DNA of 64,000 bases, taken from the NCBI GenBank assembly GCA_003550305.1, contig QKYT01000103.1, positions 156,021 through 220,020 on the forward strand, given 5' to 3'. The notes below the pieces were generated by a model. It was given only the letters and a program-made list of their open reading frames with translations. It did not search any database and was not told where the DNA came from. Positions within the stretch are counted from its first letter, which is position 1, and each line of letters starts with the position of its first letter. This stretch comes from Glomus cerebriforme. Lineage: Eukaryota; Glomeromycota; Glomeromycetes; Glomerales; Glomeraceae. Position numbers and translations under genes: made by a program. Positions 34,701-45,495 of the stretch are shown here, one piece after another.

Positions 34701-37480
34701 CTGTATTTAAATTTCCTAAAGACTGGAATATCATCTTTAATACTATGTATAAATACTTCTCTTTCTTATCATGAAATAAATCAATTACTAGATATTAAGA
34801 TGTATTTGGCATGTAAGAGTATTTACATGCATTAGGGTATATAAGATAAGATAAAAATAATTTTTATTATCTTGTGTGTTCTTGAAATATTTATCAAAAC
34901 AAAAAAGTCAAAATTGTTAAGATAGAGATTTACTAAATTGATACATAATATAATATCAGGAGCGCAAAGTTAAAGTAAATTCTTGCCAAGATTTTCTTTT
35001 TTTTAAATATCATGCACAATAAGTACATCATCTCTATACTTCTTCACAGTATACCTTATATGTAGTAAAACATTATTGAAATTAGCTGGTAGATTCTACT
35101 TTTATTAGTTGAAAATGTAAAAAGTCTTTACAATTATCATATGATACAGGAGTATGTCCCAAACTTTTGTATTTATTTTTAGTTTAATGTATTGCAAATA
35201 AAAAATGTTTAGAGCACTAAGTGACTTAAGCAATATAGTCAAATATTTTTTTCATGGTGATTAGTAATAATCTTTTAAATCATATATACTAATTTTTTAT
35301 TACTTAAATATATATATGCATATTAATACAAGGTAATTTAGAAAATCTGGATTGGTAAATTATTAGGCAATAAAATTATCAACAAAGATCCAGAAACTTT
35401 TATTCTTCCTTCAGTTAAACTTTCTCACAATTCTCAAAATTATTACATATATTTTTGTAAAAGGACCTCTTGATGATCTTTACATATAAATAGCATTAAA
35501 TTCTTTATTGTTAAATTAAGGAGAGTCCATTGATCAGATTTTTGTGATGCATTCATATTAACATAATTTTTCCTATAAAAGTATATAACAAAATCTATTC
35601 TAGGAATTATATAAAAAGGTAATGTCCCAGAATTAATCCTTTTATCTGCCTTGTACAAAACTACAAGTAAAATGAAAAAATTAAGCAAAATAATCAAACT
35701 TACTATTATTTACATCATCAATATTATCATTTAAACAAATAAGTATATTCCTTATGTTAATTGATTTTTCTGTCTCTATAGATGTTTTAAAATAAAACAG
35801 ACATATTACTCTTCTTGTTATATATCAGTATTTTAATCTTTACTGAGAAAATCTTTGACTATCATCATGTGTATAATAGGCACAGTATCATAAAAATAAT
35901 TCCAAATATTATCTTATCTAATCAACTTCACGTGTACTATTAACATAGTAAAATTTATGATAAGCATCTTTATGTGCAGAATTCTTAATACTTGGTACAA
36001 TATTGTATTGCTAATAAAAAAATTAAGCTTCTTAAAAATGAGGTGAACTGGAATGTTCTAAAAATGAATCATAGTAGTAAGTATGATCAGAAATATTGTT
36101 CAATTGCTAATCTTCTGAATTTATACTATAGGTTCAAAATTATTTTATCTTGGAAAAGTTTTATCTTTTATGTAGTCTATGGGGGATGGTATTATAGATA
36201 GATGAAAATTTTGTAAATATAATTTTATTTCAAAAATCTAATGTAGATAGGGATAAAAATTTCATAATTAGCAATAAAGCAATTAGTTATAGAAATTATT
36301 TGAAAGCAAAGAAATAACTTAATGCTAGAACTTGTATTAAATAGCCTAGGATCCGCATACTCCCTTCCTCTTTGATAGTAGTATATATTTTTCTCACTAT
36401 CTTTACTTTTTTACTGAAAAATTAATAAAACTTTATGGCTTATAAATTTTAATCATATGTGATATGTGCTATTAACAATGTATAATAGATAATTTTTTTT
36501 TTGACATAAAGATAAGAAAGAAGCTGATGACCACCAAGAAATAACTTGGATATCTTCTGACTCATAACTTCACTGCTAAGATCTGAAATAGACATAAAGA
36601 TATGGCATCTCCAAAGTAATATATACTAAGAGAAATATTCATCACCAGGGTCTAAAATAGACATAAGTAATTTCAGCAAAGTCATTGGATCAACTATCAC
36701 TACTAAGGTCTGAAACAGATACGAACAGTTGTTTTCACCTTACCTAAGTCCTATAAGATATAAACGTATAATGATGTGTATATCATATGCTAACTGATAT
36801 TAATCTTGGTTATGTGATTTGTGATTCATGTGATCTGTGTGATATTTAATGACATATTTCACATTTTTATTGCTTATACATCCTGTATAATACTTTTTAT
36901 TATTTTGCAAACTATGTTAACTTTTCTTAGAAGTATTAAATACTCAAATTTTATATTGCCTGAAGAGTATCATACTTATTTTTACTTTAAGAGAATAGAA
37001 GTCAATTTTTGGCAATTGAAATATTACTTAAGTTTTTGACTAAAAAATGATGAAATAATTTTACCATGGAATATCATTTATGATGACTGAAAAAGTTTTC
37101 TGAATCTTATTAAGTAAAGTAGTATTAGAAAAATTCCATTTTCTATAACTTTATTTTGCAAGAAATTGCTTGAAATTAGTGAAACTTTTAAGGGTCATAC
37201 TGTACAACAAAGCTTAATCTAAACAAACAAATCACAGAAAAAATTAGGGTATTTAATACTTCAATATTTTCAGATTGTAAAAGCTCTAAATTATTATGAA
37301 ATGCATCAAATAAAAAATAACTATTGAAAAATAATAAAGCTTCATCTGATAAAAAATATCATCGCAAAGGACCCGAAAAATCAGTTACTAAAACAATAGT
37401 TTAATTATTTTATTTATTTGGTTTTATGGAACTTTTATGAACTAGAATTAATTTAAAAGTTGCATTTTTCCTCCTCAACA
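34701..37480. other. 2.8 kb AT-rich interval, no supported gene
   Basis: Several short frames on both strands (35443-35697, 35992-36201, 36821-37039) have chance-like composition. A repeated motif with ...TCTGAAATAGACATAA... occurs about three times at 36580-36730 (TCTGAAATAGACATA, TCTAAAATAGACATA, TCTGAAACAGATACGA), suggesting a short decayed tandem repeat. Nothing else is recognised. Confidence 0.35.
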
Positions 37481-38201
37481 TTCAGGTTTTGATTCACACA
37501 AAAAATCCAGATGATGATGAAGAAGGTACAGATAATAATAAATCACGAACTTCTATGTTACCTTATAATCAAAAGGTATTTGATATTTTTTTTGATATGC
37601 ATAATAACATAAGGATATCCAAATAGTGTAATATTAATAGATAGGCAAATTTATGAAGTCTGTAATAATAACATTAATACTAATATTTTTTGTTGACTTA
37701 GAGACAAACTAACGAAAATATAATCAGTAATATCAATAATAAGGAGGATAAGAACATCGATATTAAGGATGTAGGTAATAAAAATGAAGAGAAAAAACTT
37801 AATGAGACAAGTAACTGTGTATCAATACATTATAAATAAATATGTGTGTGACATTATTATTTTCTTCTACCGTACAGACAATAACAGATATCTTAAGGAA
37901 TATTATTAAATACTCAAAAATAACAGAAAAAATTTGTTCAATATATACAGAAAAATATCCCAATAGTGATTTGATTGACCTTCATTCATGTTCTTCCTTT
38001 CTCAGAATGCTCCCAAAATTGATAGTCAAATCATATCTAGTAGAAATAGACGTAATAACAGAATCGTTAATTTCTAATAATATGCACCATTTCCTAATAA
38101 TATTCTTTTTACAAACTATTTTAAATATTAAGTGGCAAAACAAAGTTGATGATCTAAGAATTTCAGATGATAACAATCCACTAATGTCTGCAATAATATG
38201 A
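37481..38201 (+). pseudogene. Possible multi-exon gene fragment, unknown family
   Basis: Coding-like pieces are VLIHTKNPDDDEEGTDNNK ending in AAAAG|GTATTT at 37575, a segment starting after ACTTAG at about 37702 (RQTNENIISNINNKEDKN), and an open frame of 119 codons ending at 38201. The last donor/acceptor phases do not join into one frame, so this is either decayed or my boundaries are wrong. No recognised domain. Confidence 0.3.
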
Positions 38202-38481
38202 ATTTTACATCATATATTGTCACAATTGTATGTAGTTATATTGATTTATTTTTTTAGTTTTTGTTTTAACTATTTTTTCTTTTGAATAGTATTAAGACTT
38301 TCTCTCTTGGTCCTCAAAACCCTCTTTTAAACATTATAATGATTGAACAAGTGCACCTTAATGTGTTTATATACCTATATCTCGATAGTGCATTATGGAA
38401 TATATCAAAAATACATTACCAATATGGAAAAATTCCATCCTGAAATCACGTTAATAAAAACTACGCTGATAGTACTGGTTA

Positions 38482-39290
38482 GTATTACGATTTATTAATT
38501 CATTAATTCACGGATTCATCTAATTTAAATTTTATTCAGATTATCCAGATGAGTTTCAGATGAATAATAAATGATTTGACAGATGATCTGGATGATCTAT
38601 TAAATAATTTTTTTTTAATTATTGTTAAGAATTTTTTTATACTGAATATATTGGATACTTTGGGAATAAAAATCAAAATGATGCTTAAAGAAAAGAAAAG
38701 AAAAAACATTAATAAAATAAAAATAAAAAAAATAAATTTCCTTTATTAAAATTACCTTCAAAGTAGTTTCAGAAGGTTCAAGCTGATATCTACAAAAAAA
38801 GAAAAAAGAAGAACGTTAATAAACATTTTTAAAATAAAAATAAAAAAATAAATTTCCCTTTCTATTGAAATTACCTCTAAGATTGTTCCAGAAAATCCAA
38901 GCTGAAATCTATAAGAAAAGAAAAAAAAAGAACATTAATAAATGTTCTTAAAATAAAAATAAAAAAATAAATCTTCTTTTTTCTATTGAAATTACTTTCA
39001 AGACTGTCTAAACTGAAATCTATAAGAAAAAAAAGAGAAGAATTTTAATAAAACATTCTTAAAAATTTTAAGTCTTAATAGTTATTATACAATTATCTTG
39101 AGACTAAAAAGAAAATTTTAAGTAAAAAAAAAGAATTTTTTTTAAAAAAAAAATATGATTCAGATCATTCAAATTATCTGCATCTGACAGATATTTAAAT
39201 CAGTAAAGAATAGATTTGCAGATCTATTTCAGATATTCAGATCATTTCAAATCAGATTAGCAGATCATAGATTCATTTGAATCATAATAC
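38482..39290 (-). mobile_element. Family D TA-flanked element with intron-like array (minus orientation)
   Basis: Ends GTATTACGATT (left) and, in reverse at the right, GTATTATGATT are inverted and bordered by TA (38480-38481, 39291-39292). Subterminal regions are rich in CAGAT/ATCTG words. Read on the minus strand, the centre (about 38640-39075) has roughly four or five units: pyrimidine tract, TAG, mini-exon of about 35 nt such as one starting ATATCAGCTTGAACC, GGTAATTT, then an AACATTTATTAATGTT-type palindrome. The sequence of the mini-exon is unrelated to family A, but the order of signals is the same. Confidence 0.65.
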
Positions 39291-39919
39291 TAGTATTGGT
39301 TTTATAACTAATGCCAATAAATTTCAGTTTGTTTATGTGAAAGATTTAAGATCAATCATGAAGCAAAAAAAAGAGATCTTTAATAACAAAAAAAATAATC
39401 AATAATCTGAAAAGTTTATTTTTAAAAATAGTAAAAAAATTAATCAAAACCTAAAGATGCTTACTGAAGAAGCTTTTATATTTGGTGGGCAGAGTTTTTG
39501 CCTCTGATTTTATATTACCTTGATTTTTGTGGTATATTTTTTTCTGTCAAAAAAGTTAAACTATGAAGAAGTACAATCATTATTAATATTAATTTAGATA
39601 AGTATCGATTAAATGAAGTAGATAACATTAATTTACTTCAGGAATTTTCTGAAATGCAAGATTTCGTATACTTTTACAAATATGTATTGAAATAAGCAGT
39701 AAGTATTAATGAAGGATATTTGTATTATGAACTTTAAATATCTACTAATATTACGTTCTGTTTATATTTTAGTTATTAATTCAGGATAGTGTAATTTACT
39801 TTAATAAAGCAAAAATCACCCTTAAGAATGTTATATACAGAAAGTCTATTTCAATTAGATGAAACAGTTTTGTAAGATTATAGATCTGTATTTGTGCACA
39901 TGATTTTTATTACCTATTA
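39291..39919. other. AT-rich interval, nothing recognised
   Basis: No coding-like frames or known repeats seen between the family D element and the small MITE. Confidence 0.4.
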
Positions 39920-40115
39920 CAGTCAGACCTCCATATAATCACATCCTATATAGTCACATTATATAAAATTTTTCTATATAATCACATCTTTGAAAAAACC
40001 AACTTATATAAAGATTATATAAAAAAACCTTTATATAGTCACAACTCCTATATAGTCACATTTTTGGATTTTTTTACTATGTAACCAACTTGGTGATTAT
40101 AAAGAGATTTCACTG
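39920..40115. mobile_element. Small mariner-type MITE, 196 bp
   Basis: The ends read CAGTCAGACCTCCATATAATCAC and, in reverse, CAGTGAAATCTCTTTATAATCAC. They form inverted repeats beginning CAGT and are bordered by TA on both sides (39918-39919, 40116-40117). Internal TATATAGTCACA words repeat several times. Non-coding. The CAGT terminus and TA target fit Tc1/mariner. Confidence 0.8.
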
Positions 40116-41540
40116 TAATTATGATGATATAGCAATCAATCAGTAACCTACTTCTTATATATATTTAAAGTTAATGAATATAGAAAGATTTTTTATTGTT
40201 ATATCCTAAGCATGAATTAAGTGATAAATCACCCAAAAATGTTATACAGTATATGCAATTTGTATTCTAGTCTTTTTTTCAAAAATTAACCATTATATAA
40301 CTGTAACATATATATCTAGTGTTGTGACTTGTGACTGAGATGAGACATATTTTTGGATGGGATAGTTTAGAACAGTCCAAATTCTTGGACAAAGAACTTG
40401 TAATATCTGGAACATTTAATATATATAAACTATAGTAAAATGTAATTTAATAATATCTTAATAACCAATTATCTGATTTTAATGAATTTTAGTTCATTAG
40501 AACCAACTTATTATGACTAATTGAATGGTAATAATTACATATTTCTAAATTTAATATTGATCAAGATATGGCAATATAAAGGGTTTTTTATTATTTTACT
40601 ATTTATTATATTAGGACAATTATCTTGAACAGGACAGTCTGGAACAGTAAAATAGAACAAATATGGGACATTAAAATTCTGTGGGACACTATCTCACTAC
40701 ATCACTATGTATATTAATAAAAATAATAAAAATAGCACTTTTTTCACAAATTTCAGGGAATAAAATTCAAGAGATTATAAATAATTTCTTCAAGCAGAAA
40801 GATGAATCCCTGAGTCTCCAATTTCTGAAATTTCAGCTAAACACAAAAAAGCACAAAATTGATGAACTTTTCAAAGTAATTAAAATGACAAATAAAAATC
40901 AAGTTATAATCATTATTGAGTTTTCATTTGCTAGAAAAGTTTTTGTAATAAAAGAAGATAATGATTAAATAAAATTGGGTTAAAATTCAATATGAATTTT
41001 AAATAAGTTACTAGAAAGTATACTTAGGAAAAAAGCACATTTATTTAATGCAAAGTATTATGATCAGAAGTTAGGTGATTGAAATCTAAATATTCACATA
41101 TTATGTTTTTTTTATAAATGGTTATATCATTATCAAGTATTTAGTTCATCCTCTACTCTCAATATATATACTTCAACAATTCATAAGATCAAATTACCCA
41201 TGTCTTTTAACAATTTTGAGCAGTTTGCAAAACACATGATTAACTTGATGAGTTGGTAGGTAAGAATCAAAAATGTATGCTTATATAAAAAACCAATAGT
41301 AATTTTACTTTTATTATTGCAGATTGATATCTTATCTACAATTAAGGCAATAAATAAAGTTACAACTATGTCTATATACTCAAGCAGAGGATATACTTGC
41401 AAAGGTAAAAAAAATGGAAAAAGAGAATCAAATTTTACCTTCATCTTCCAAATTTTCATATCCTGGTGGATTACCTTCAAAATTACTACTATTGATTTAG
41501 AATCTTTTTTTATACTATAGTTATATTTTTTCTCCATATA
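40116..41540. other. Interval with one unsupported frame
   Basis: A plus frame of 95 codons at 40681-40968 (GNKIQEIINNFFKQKDESLSL...) could be a remnant exon, but no family is recognised. Other frames near 41181-41618 overlap the start of the next inverted-repeat element. Confidence 0.35.
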
Positions 41541-42450
41541 CAGTAGCTCACAAAAGTAATGCATCACCTGAAAAAAAATAAAAATTATGATATCACATGA
41601 TCTAAAACTCATTGGCATCTGAAATAAAAAAAAATCTAAAAATAGAATACTGGAGTTACCTAAATGTATAAATTTATTTTAAATTGATTAGTTACTTTTT
41701 GAATTACATGAAATTAAGTTACAAACTACTGATACATTTCTTTTGACTGTTTGAAAATTTTAAATTTTTATAAGAATTAGCAATATGATTTATGATAAAT
41801 TAAGTAACAAACTAAGTATTTTATAGCTTAAATTATTATTTAAACTTAAAAAAAATCAGTAATTTTAGTTTCTATATGTAAATCAAAAATTATTGACCAA
41901 CTTTACCACTTAATTCCTCATGATCTACTGGTCTGATTTGCATGAAATTTGGCTTGGATTAATCCTCTTGATTGGAAGAATTTAAATTTATGAGTGATTT
42001 TATTATAGAACCTCTTTCCAAAGCTTTGTATGTAATAAAAAATATACTAATTTACTATGTTACTTAGTAATTTTGAGTATTTTTGCTTAAATAAGTCAAT
42101 TAATAAATTACTAAAATTACTGATTTTTTTTTAAGTTTAAATAATAATTTAAGCTATAAAATGCTTGGTTTATTACTTAATTTGTCATAAATCATATTGC
42201 TAATTCTTATAAAAATTTTAATTTTTTTAAAATTTTCAAACAGTCAAAAGAAACGCATCAGTAGTTTGTAACTTAATTTCATGTAATTCAAAAAGTAACT
42301 AATCAATTTAAAATAAATTTATACATTTAAATAACTCCAGTATTCTATTTTTAGATTTTTTTTATTTTAGGTACCAATGAGTTTTAGATCATGTGATATC
42401 ATAATTTTTATTTTTTTTTTCAGGTGATGCATTACTTTTGTGAGCTACTG
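41541..42450. mobile_element. Mariner-type element with about 330-bp terminal inverted repeats
   Basis: The ends CAGTAGCTCACAAAAGTAAT and its reverse complement are perfect at the tips and bordered by TA (41539-41540, 42451-42452). The inverted arms run about 41541-41870 and 42110-42450 with only scattered differences, enclosing a loop of about 240 bp with no transposase. This makes a 910-bp foldback-like non-autonomous Tc1/mariner derivative. Open frames inside the arms (41181-41618, 41317-41520) are artefacts. Confidence 0.88.
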
Positions 42451-43758
42451 TAATACTGATTAACAGCATTATATTGTAATTGCATCTAAATAAAAATAAT
42501 AATGTATTGCAACATAGTTATCTAGAATAATATGACAAATTGATTTCATCAGTATTGTTGGTAGAATTACAATTTGTATGCACACGAATACATGATTTTC
42601 ATTTATTGATTGGAATTAATATTTCTAGCAGATGTATTATAGTATTGACACATAAATTTATTAATAAATAAAGCTTTTAATATGATATTTTATTATGAAA
42701 ATCATGATGTATTTTTGCTAATCATTATGATTTCATGATGAAAATTGCATGATTTATTATCCAATTAATACAATACATTTAGTATGGTTTATCTTAAATA
42801 GTATTACATATTTTTGCAGTAATTTATTCTCTCAAAATTTTGTTTCTTCAGAAGTAAGACAGAATATTCTTTTTAATAAATATTTTTCAAAATCAATTCA
42901 TCAAATCAGTTAAATAATCATATGTATGAATCCATCCTAAAATCTTTGATTAAGAAGGTAATTTGCGTAATATATAAATATATAATAACATTTAATCAGG
43001 TATATTCTGATTTACTAGTTAAATTACCAGCTTTCTTAAAGGCATAGATATATCTTACATCATGGAAGCATAATCCATTATTTGAAAAAAGACCAGTGAA
43101 ATTAATTCAATTATAGAGATATTTTTAAAATATGAAGTTATTAGATATCAAAAAAGATTAATATACCAGAGATAAATCTAAAATTGATCAGAATACCCAA
43201 TATCATTATTATTCAAAGAAATATTAACCATATATGTAGGTCCCAAATTGATAATATCACTTGTAATTATGAAAAAGAAAACAATTATCATGTTATGAAT
43301 AAACTTAATTTGCAATTCATGAAAAATAGAAAGATCGATATTAGATAGTGATTAGTGAAGTATTTTAACTATAATTTATATATTGCTAAATTAAGCAAAG
43401 CACCTCTAACTTGCATTATGATAATTTTAATTAGTATTACAAATAATTTAACTAACATTAATTGCAAAAAAATGGGCAAAAAAATATAGCATATCTTATT
43501 ACTTTATCATATCCATAATCCCCAGCCAGTGATTTTAATAGTAAAATTTAATAAAAATATCTAATTGCATAATTTCAGTCCTTATTTAGAATTTGCAATT
43601 TTGAAGATATTCTTATAATTTTTTTATGGAAGGTAGCCAGAAAGTCATAAATTAATTTATTATTTTTAAAGATCCAAAATGATTATCAAAATATGTTAAT
43701 ATTTGTCAGAATATAGATACTAATAAATTAAATTATAAAATTGCCTTACTGATCACTA
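42451..43758. other. AT-rich interval without supported gene
   Basis: AT-rich sequence with fragments that could be relics of the Rhizophagus gene families (for example around 43000-43300), but no continuous frame or motif can be followed. Confidence 0.35.
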
Positions 43759-44927
43759 GAGGTATGCTCCGGTAAAATCCGTTCAATCTGTCATCTGTTT
43801 TTGAACGAATTGGATAATCTGGATTAAGAAATGAACAGATTTTGGATAATCCAGATGGATCCGTTGAATAATACCAGATTGATCAGATATTATACAGATA
43901 ATCAGATTGACCAGATTGATCAGATAATCTGGTCAAATCTGGTATTTTTTTTTATTTTTTTTTGTTTTTGTTTTTATTTTAATACACAAGAACATTTATT
44001 AACATTCTTTTTTNTTCTTTTTTGTAGGAACGAACACTTCGGCTCAGCTCCTGGAGGTAAATGGGATAAAAAGGGGGTAGTGAGGTATTTTTTTATTAAA
44101 CTTTAATACAAGAACGTTGCTAACGTTCTTTTTTTTTCTTTTTTTTAGGAACAAATACTTCAGCTCGACTCCTGAAGGTAATTGAAGGGGGTGGTTATTA
44201 AACTTTAATATAAGAACGTTACTAACGTTCTTTTTTTTTCTTTTTTTGTAGGAACGAACTCTTCAGCTCAACTTCTGAAGGTAAATGGGGTAAATGAGGA
44301 GGTGTTTTTTTTTATTTATTATACAAGAACATTTATTAACGTTCATTTTTTTCTTTTTTGTAGGAACGAACTCTTCGGCTCAGCTCCTGAAGGTAAATAG
44401 GATAAATGGGATAAATGGGGAGGTGTTTTTTTTATTTTATTATATAAGAACGTTTATTAATGTTCATTTTTTTTTCTTTTTTATAGGAACGAACTCTTCA
44501 GCTCGGCTCCTGAAGGTAAATTGGGTAAATGAGGGAAGTTTCTTTTTATTTTATTATACAAGAACATTTATTAACATTCATTTTTTTTTCTTTTTTTGTA
44601 GGAACNAACTNTTCGGCTCAGCTCCTGAAGGTAAATAGGGTAAATGGGGTAAATGGGGAGGTGTTTCTTTTTTATTTTATTATATAAAAATGTTACTAAC
44701 GTTCTTTTTTTCTTTTTGTAGGAGTGACTACTTCACCCACCTTCAATTACAGTATAAAAAATCTGGTAAATCTGGTAAATTTGGTGATATAAATGGATCA
44801 TCAGATTGATCAGATATCTGTTGAACCATCCGGTCAATCCGGTGGTACAAATAGATCAATCTGAATCTGATCAATTTTTGAATAGATGACCGGATATCCA
44901 GATTGGCCAGATTTCAGAACATACCTT
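43759..44927 (+). mobile_element. Family A TA-flanked element, complete copy (1169 bp)
   Basis: Left end GAGGTATGCTCCGGTAAAA and right end, in reverse, AAGGTATGTTCTGAAATC are short inverted repeats. TA borders both (43757-43758, 44928-44929). A left subterminal region of about 180 bp and a right one of about 180 bp, both full of CAGATTGATCAGAT/CTGGTCAAT words, enclose about seven intron-like units (about 43960-44720). No protein-coding capacity. Ns at 44014, 44606 and 44611 fall in the array, probably assembly uncertainty. The array frames at 43831-44106 and 44294-44638 are repeat artefacts. Confidence 0.82.
43960..44720 (+). repeat. Tandem array of about seven intron-like units
   Basis: Period roughly 100-125 bp. 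Each unit has a mini-exon close to GAACGAACTCTTCGGCTCAG CTCCTGAAG (29 nt), then GGTAA, a spacer, a palindrome such as GAACGTTGCTAACGTTC, T/C tract and TAG. The loop of the palindrome gives CTAAC or TTAAC, matching a fungal branch site about 25 nt before the TAG. Confidence 0.85.
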
Positions 44928-45495
44928 TACCGATTACTAATATAGATCTTTTCATTTTTTACAAATTGCGAATTAATATTATTCTTTATTTTAGTATTAT
45001 ATTAAAAATTAGTAATTTATAAGAATGTGTAAGTTACTTCAACAATATGAAAAAATCAATTAAGATAAGTATAAAACATATGATACAGANCAATATGAAA
45101 AAATCAATTAAGATAAGTATAAAACATATGATACAGATAAATATAATGCATATATTGCAGATTTTATATTATTTTATTGGTTTAAATTTTAATATTGTTC
45201 TTTATTTTAGTATCATATTAAAAATTAGTAATTTATAAGAACGTGTAAGTTACTTCAACAATACTAAAAATCTAAGTATAAAATATATGATGCAGATAAA
45301 TATAATGCATTTTATTATTTTAAATTTTAATTTTGTTTTCTTTTTTTATGTAAGTAATTTTAATGATATTAAAAATTAATGAAATTAATACAGTTTCTAG
45401 ATTTTTTAAATAAGTATAAAAATATATAAAATAACAATTTTTTATTTTTTAATTTTATATTTTTTTCATTTTATATTTTTTATATTTTTTTAAAA
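44928..45495. repeat. Local tandem duplications next to the family A element
   Basis: A 47-bp segment starting CAATATGAAAAAATCAATTA is present twice in a row (about 45044-45137), separated by one N at 45090. A longer unit (about 44965-45050) containing TTAGTAATTTATAAGAA and GTGTAAGTTACTTCAACAAT recurs at about 45200-45265. The exact copy at the N may be an assembly artefact. Confidence 0.6.

Noticed and set aside
41181..41618. 145-codon minus-strand frame and the overlapping plus frame at 41317-41520
   Set aside because: It overlaps the left arm of the 910-bp inverted-repeat element and has chance AT-rich composition.
44294..44638. 114-codon open frame
   Set aside because: It reads straight through three tandem units of the family A array; the translated product is itself a repeat (FFLFYYIRTFINVHFFFF-type), with Ns inside.
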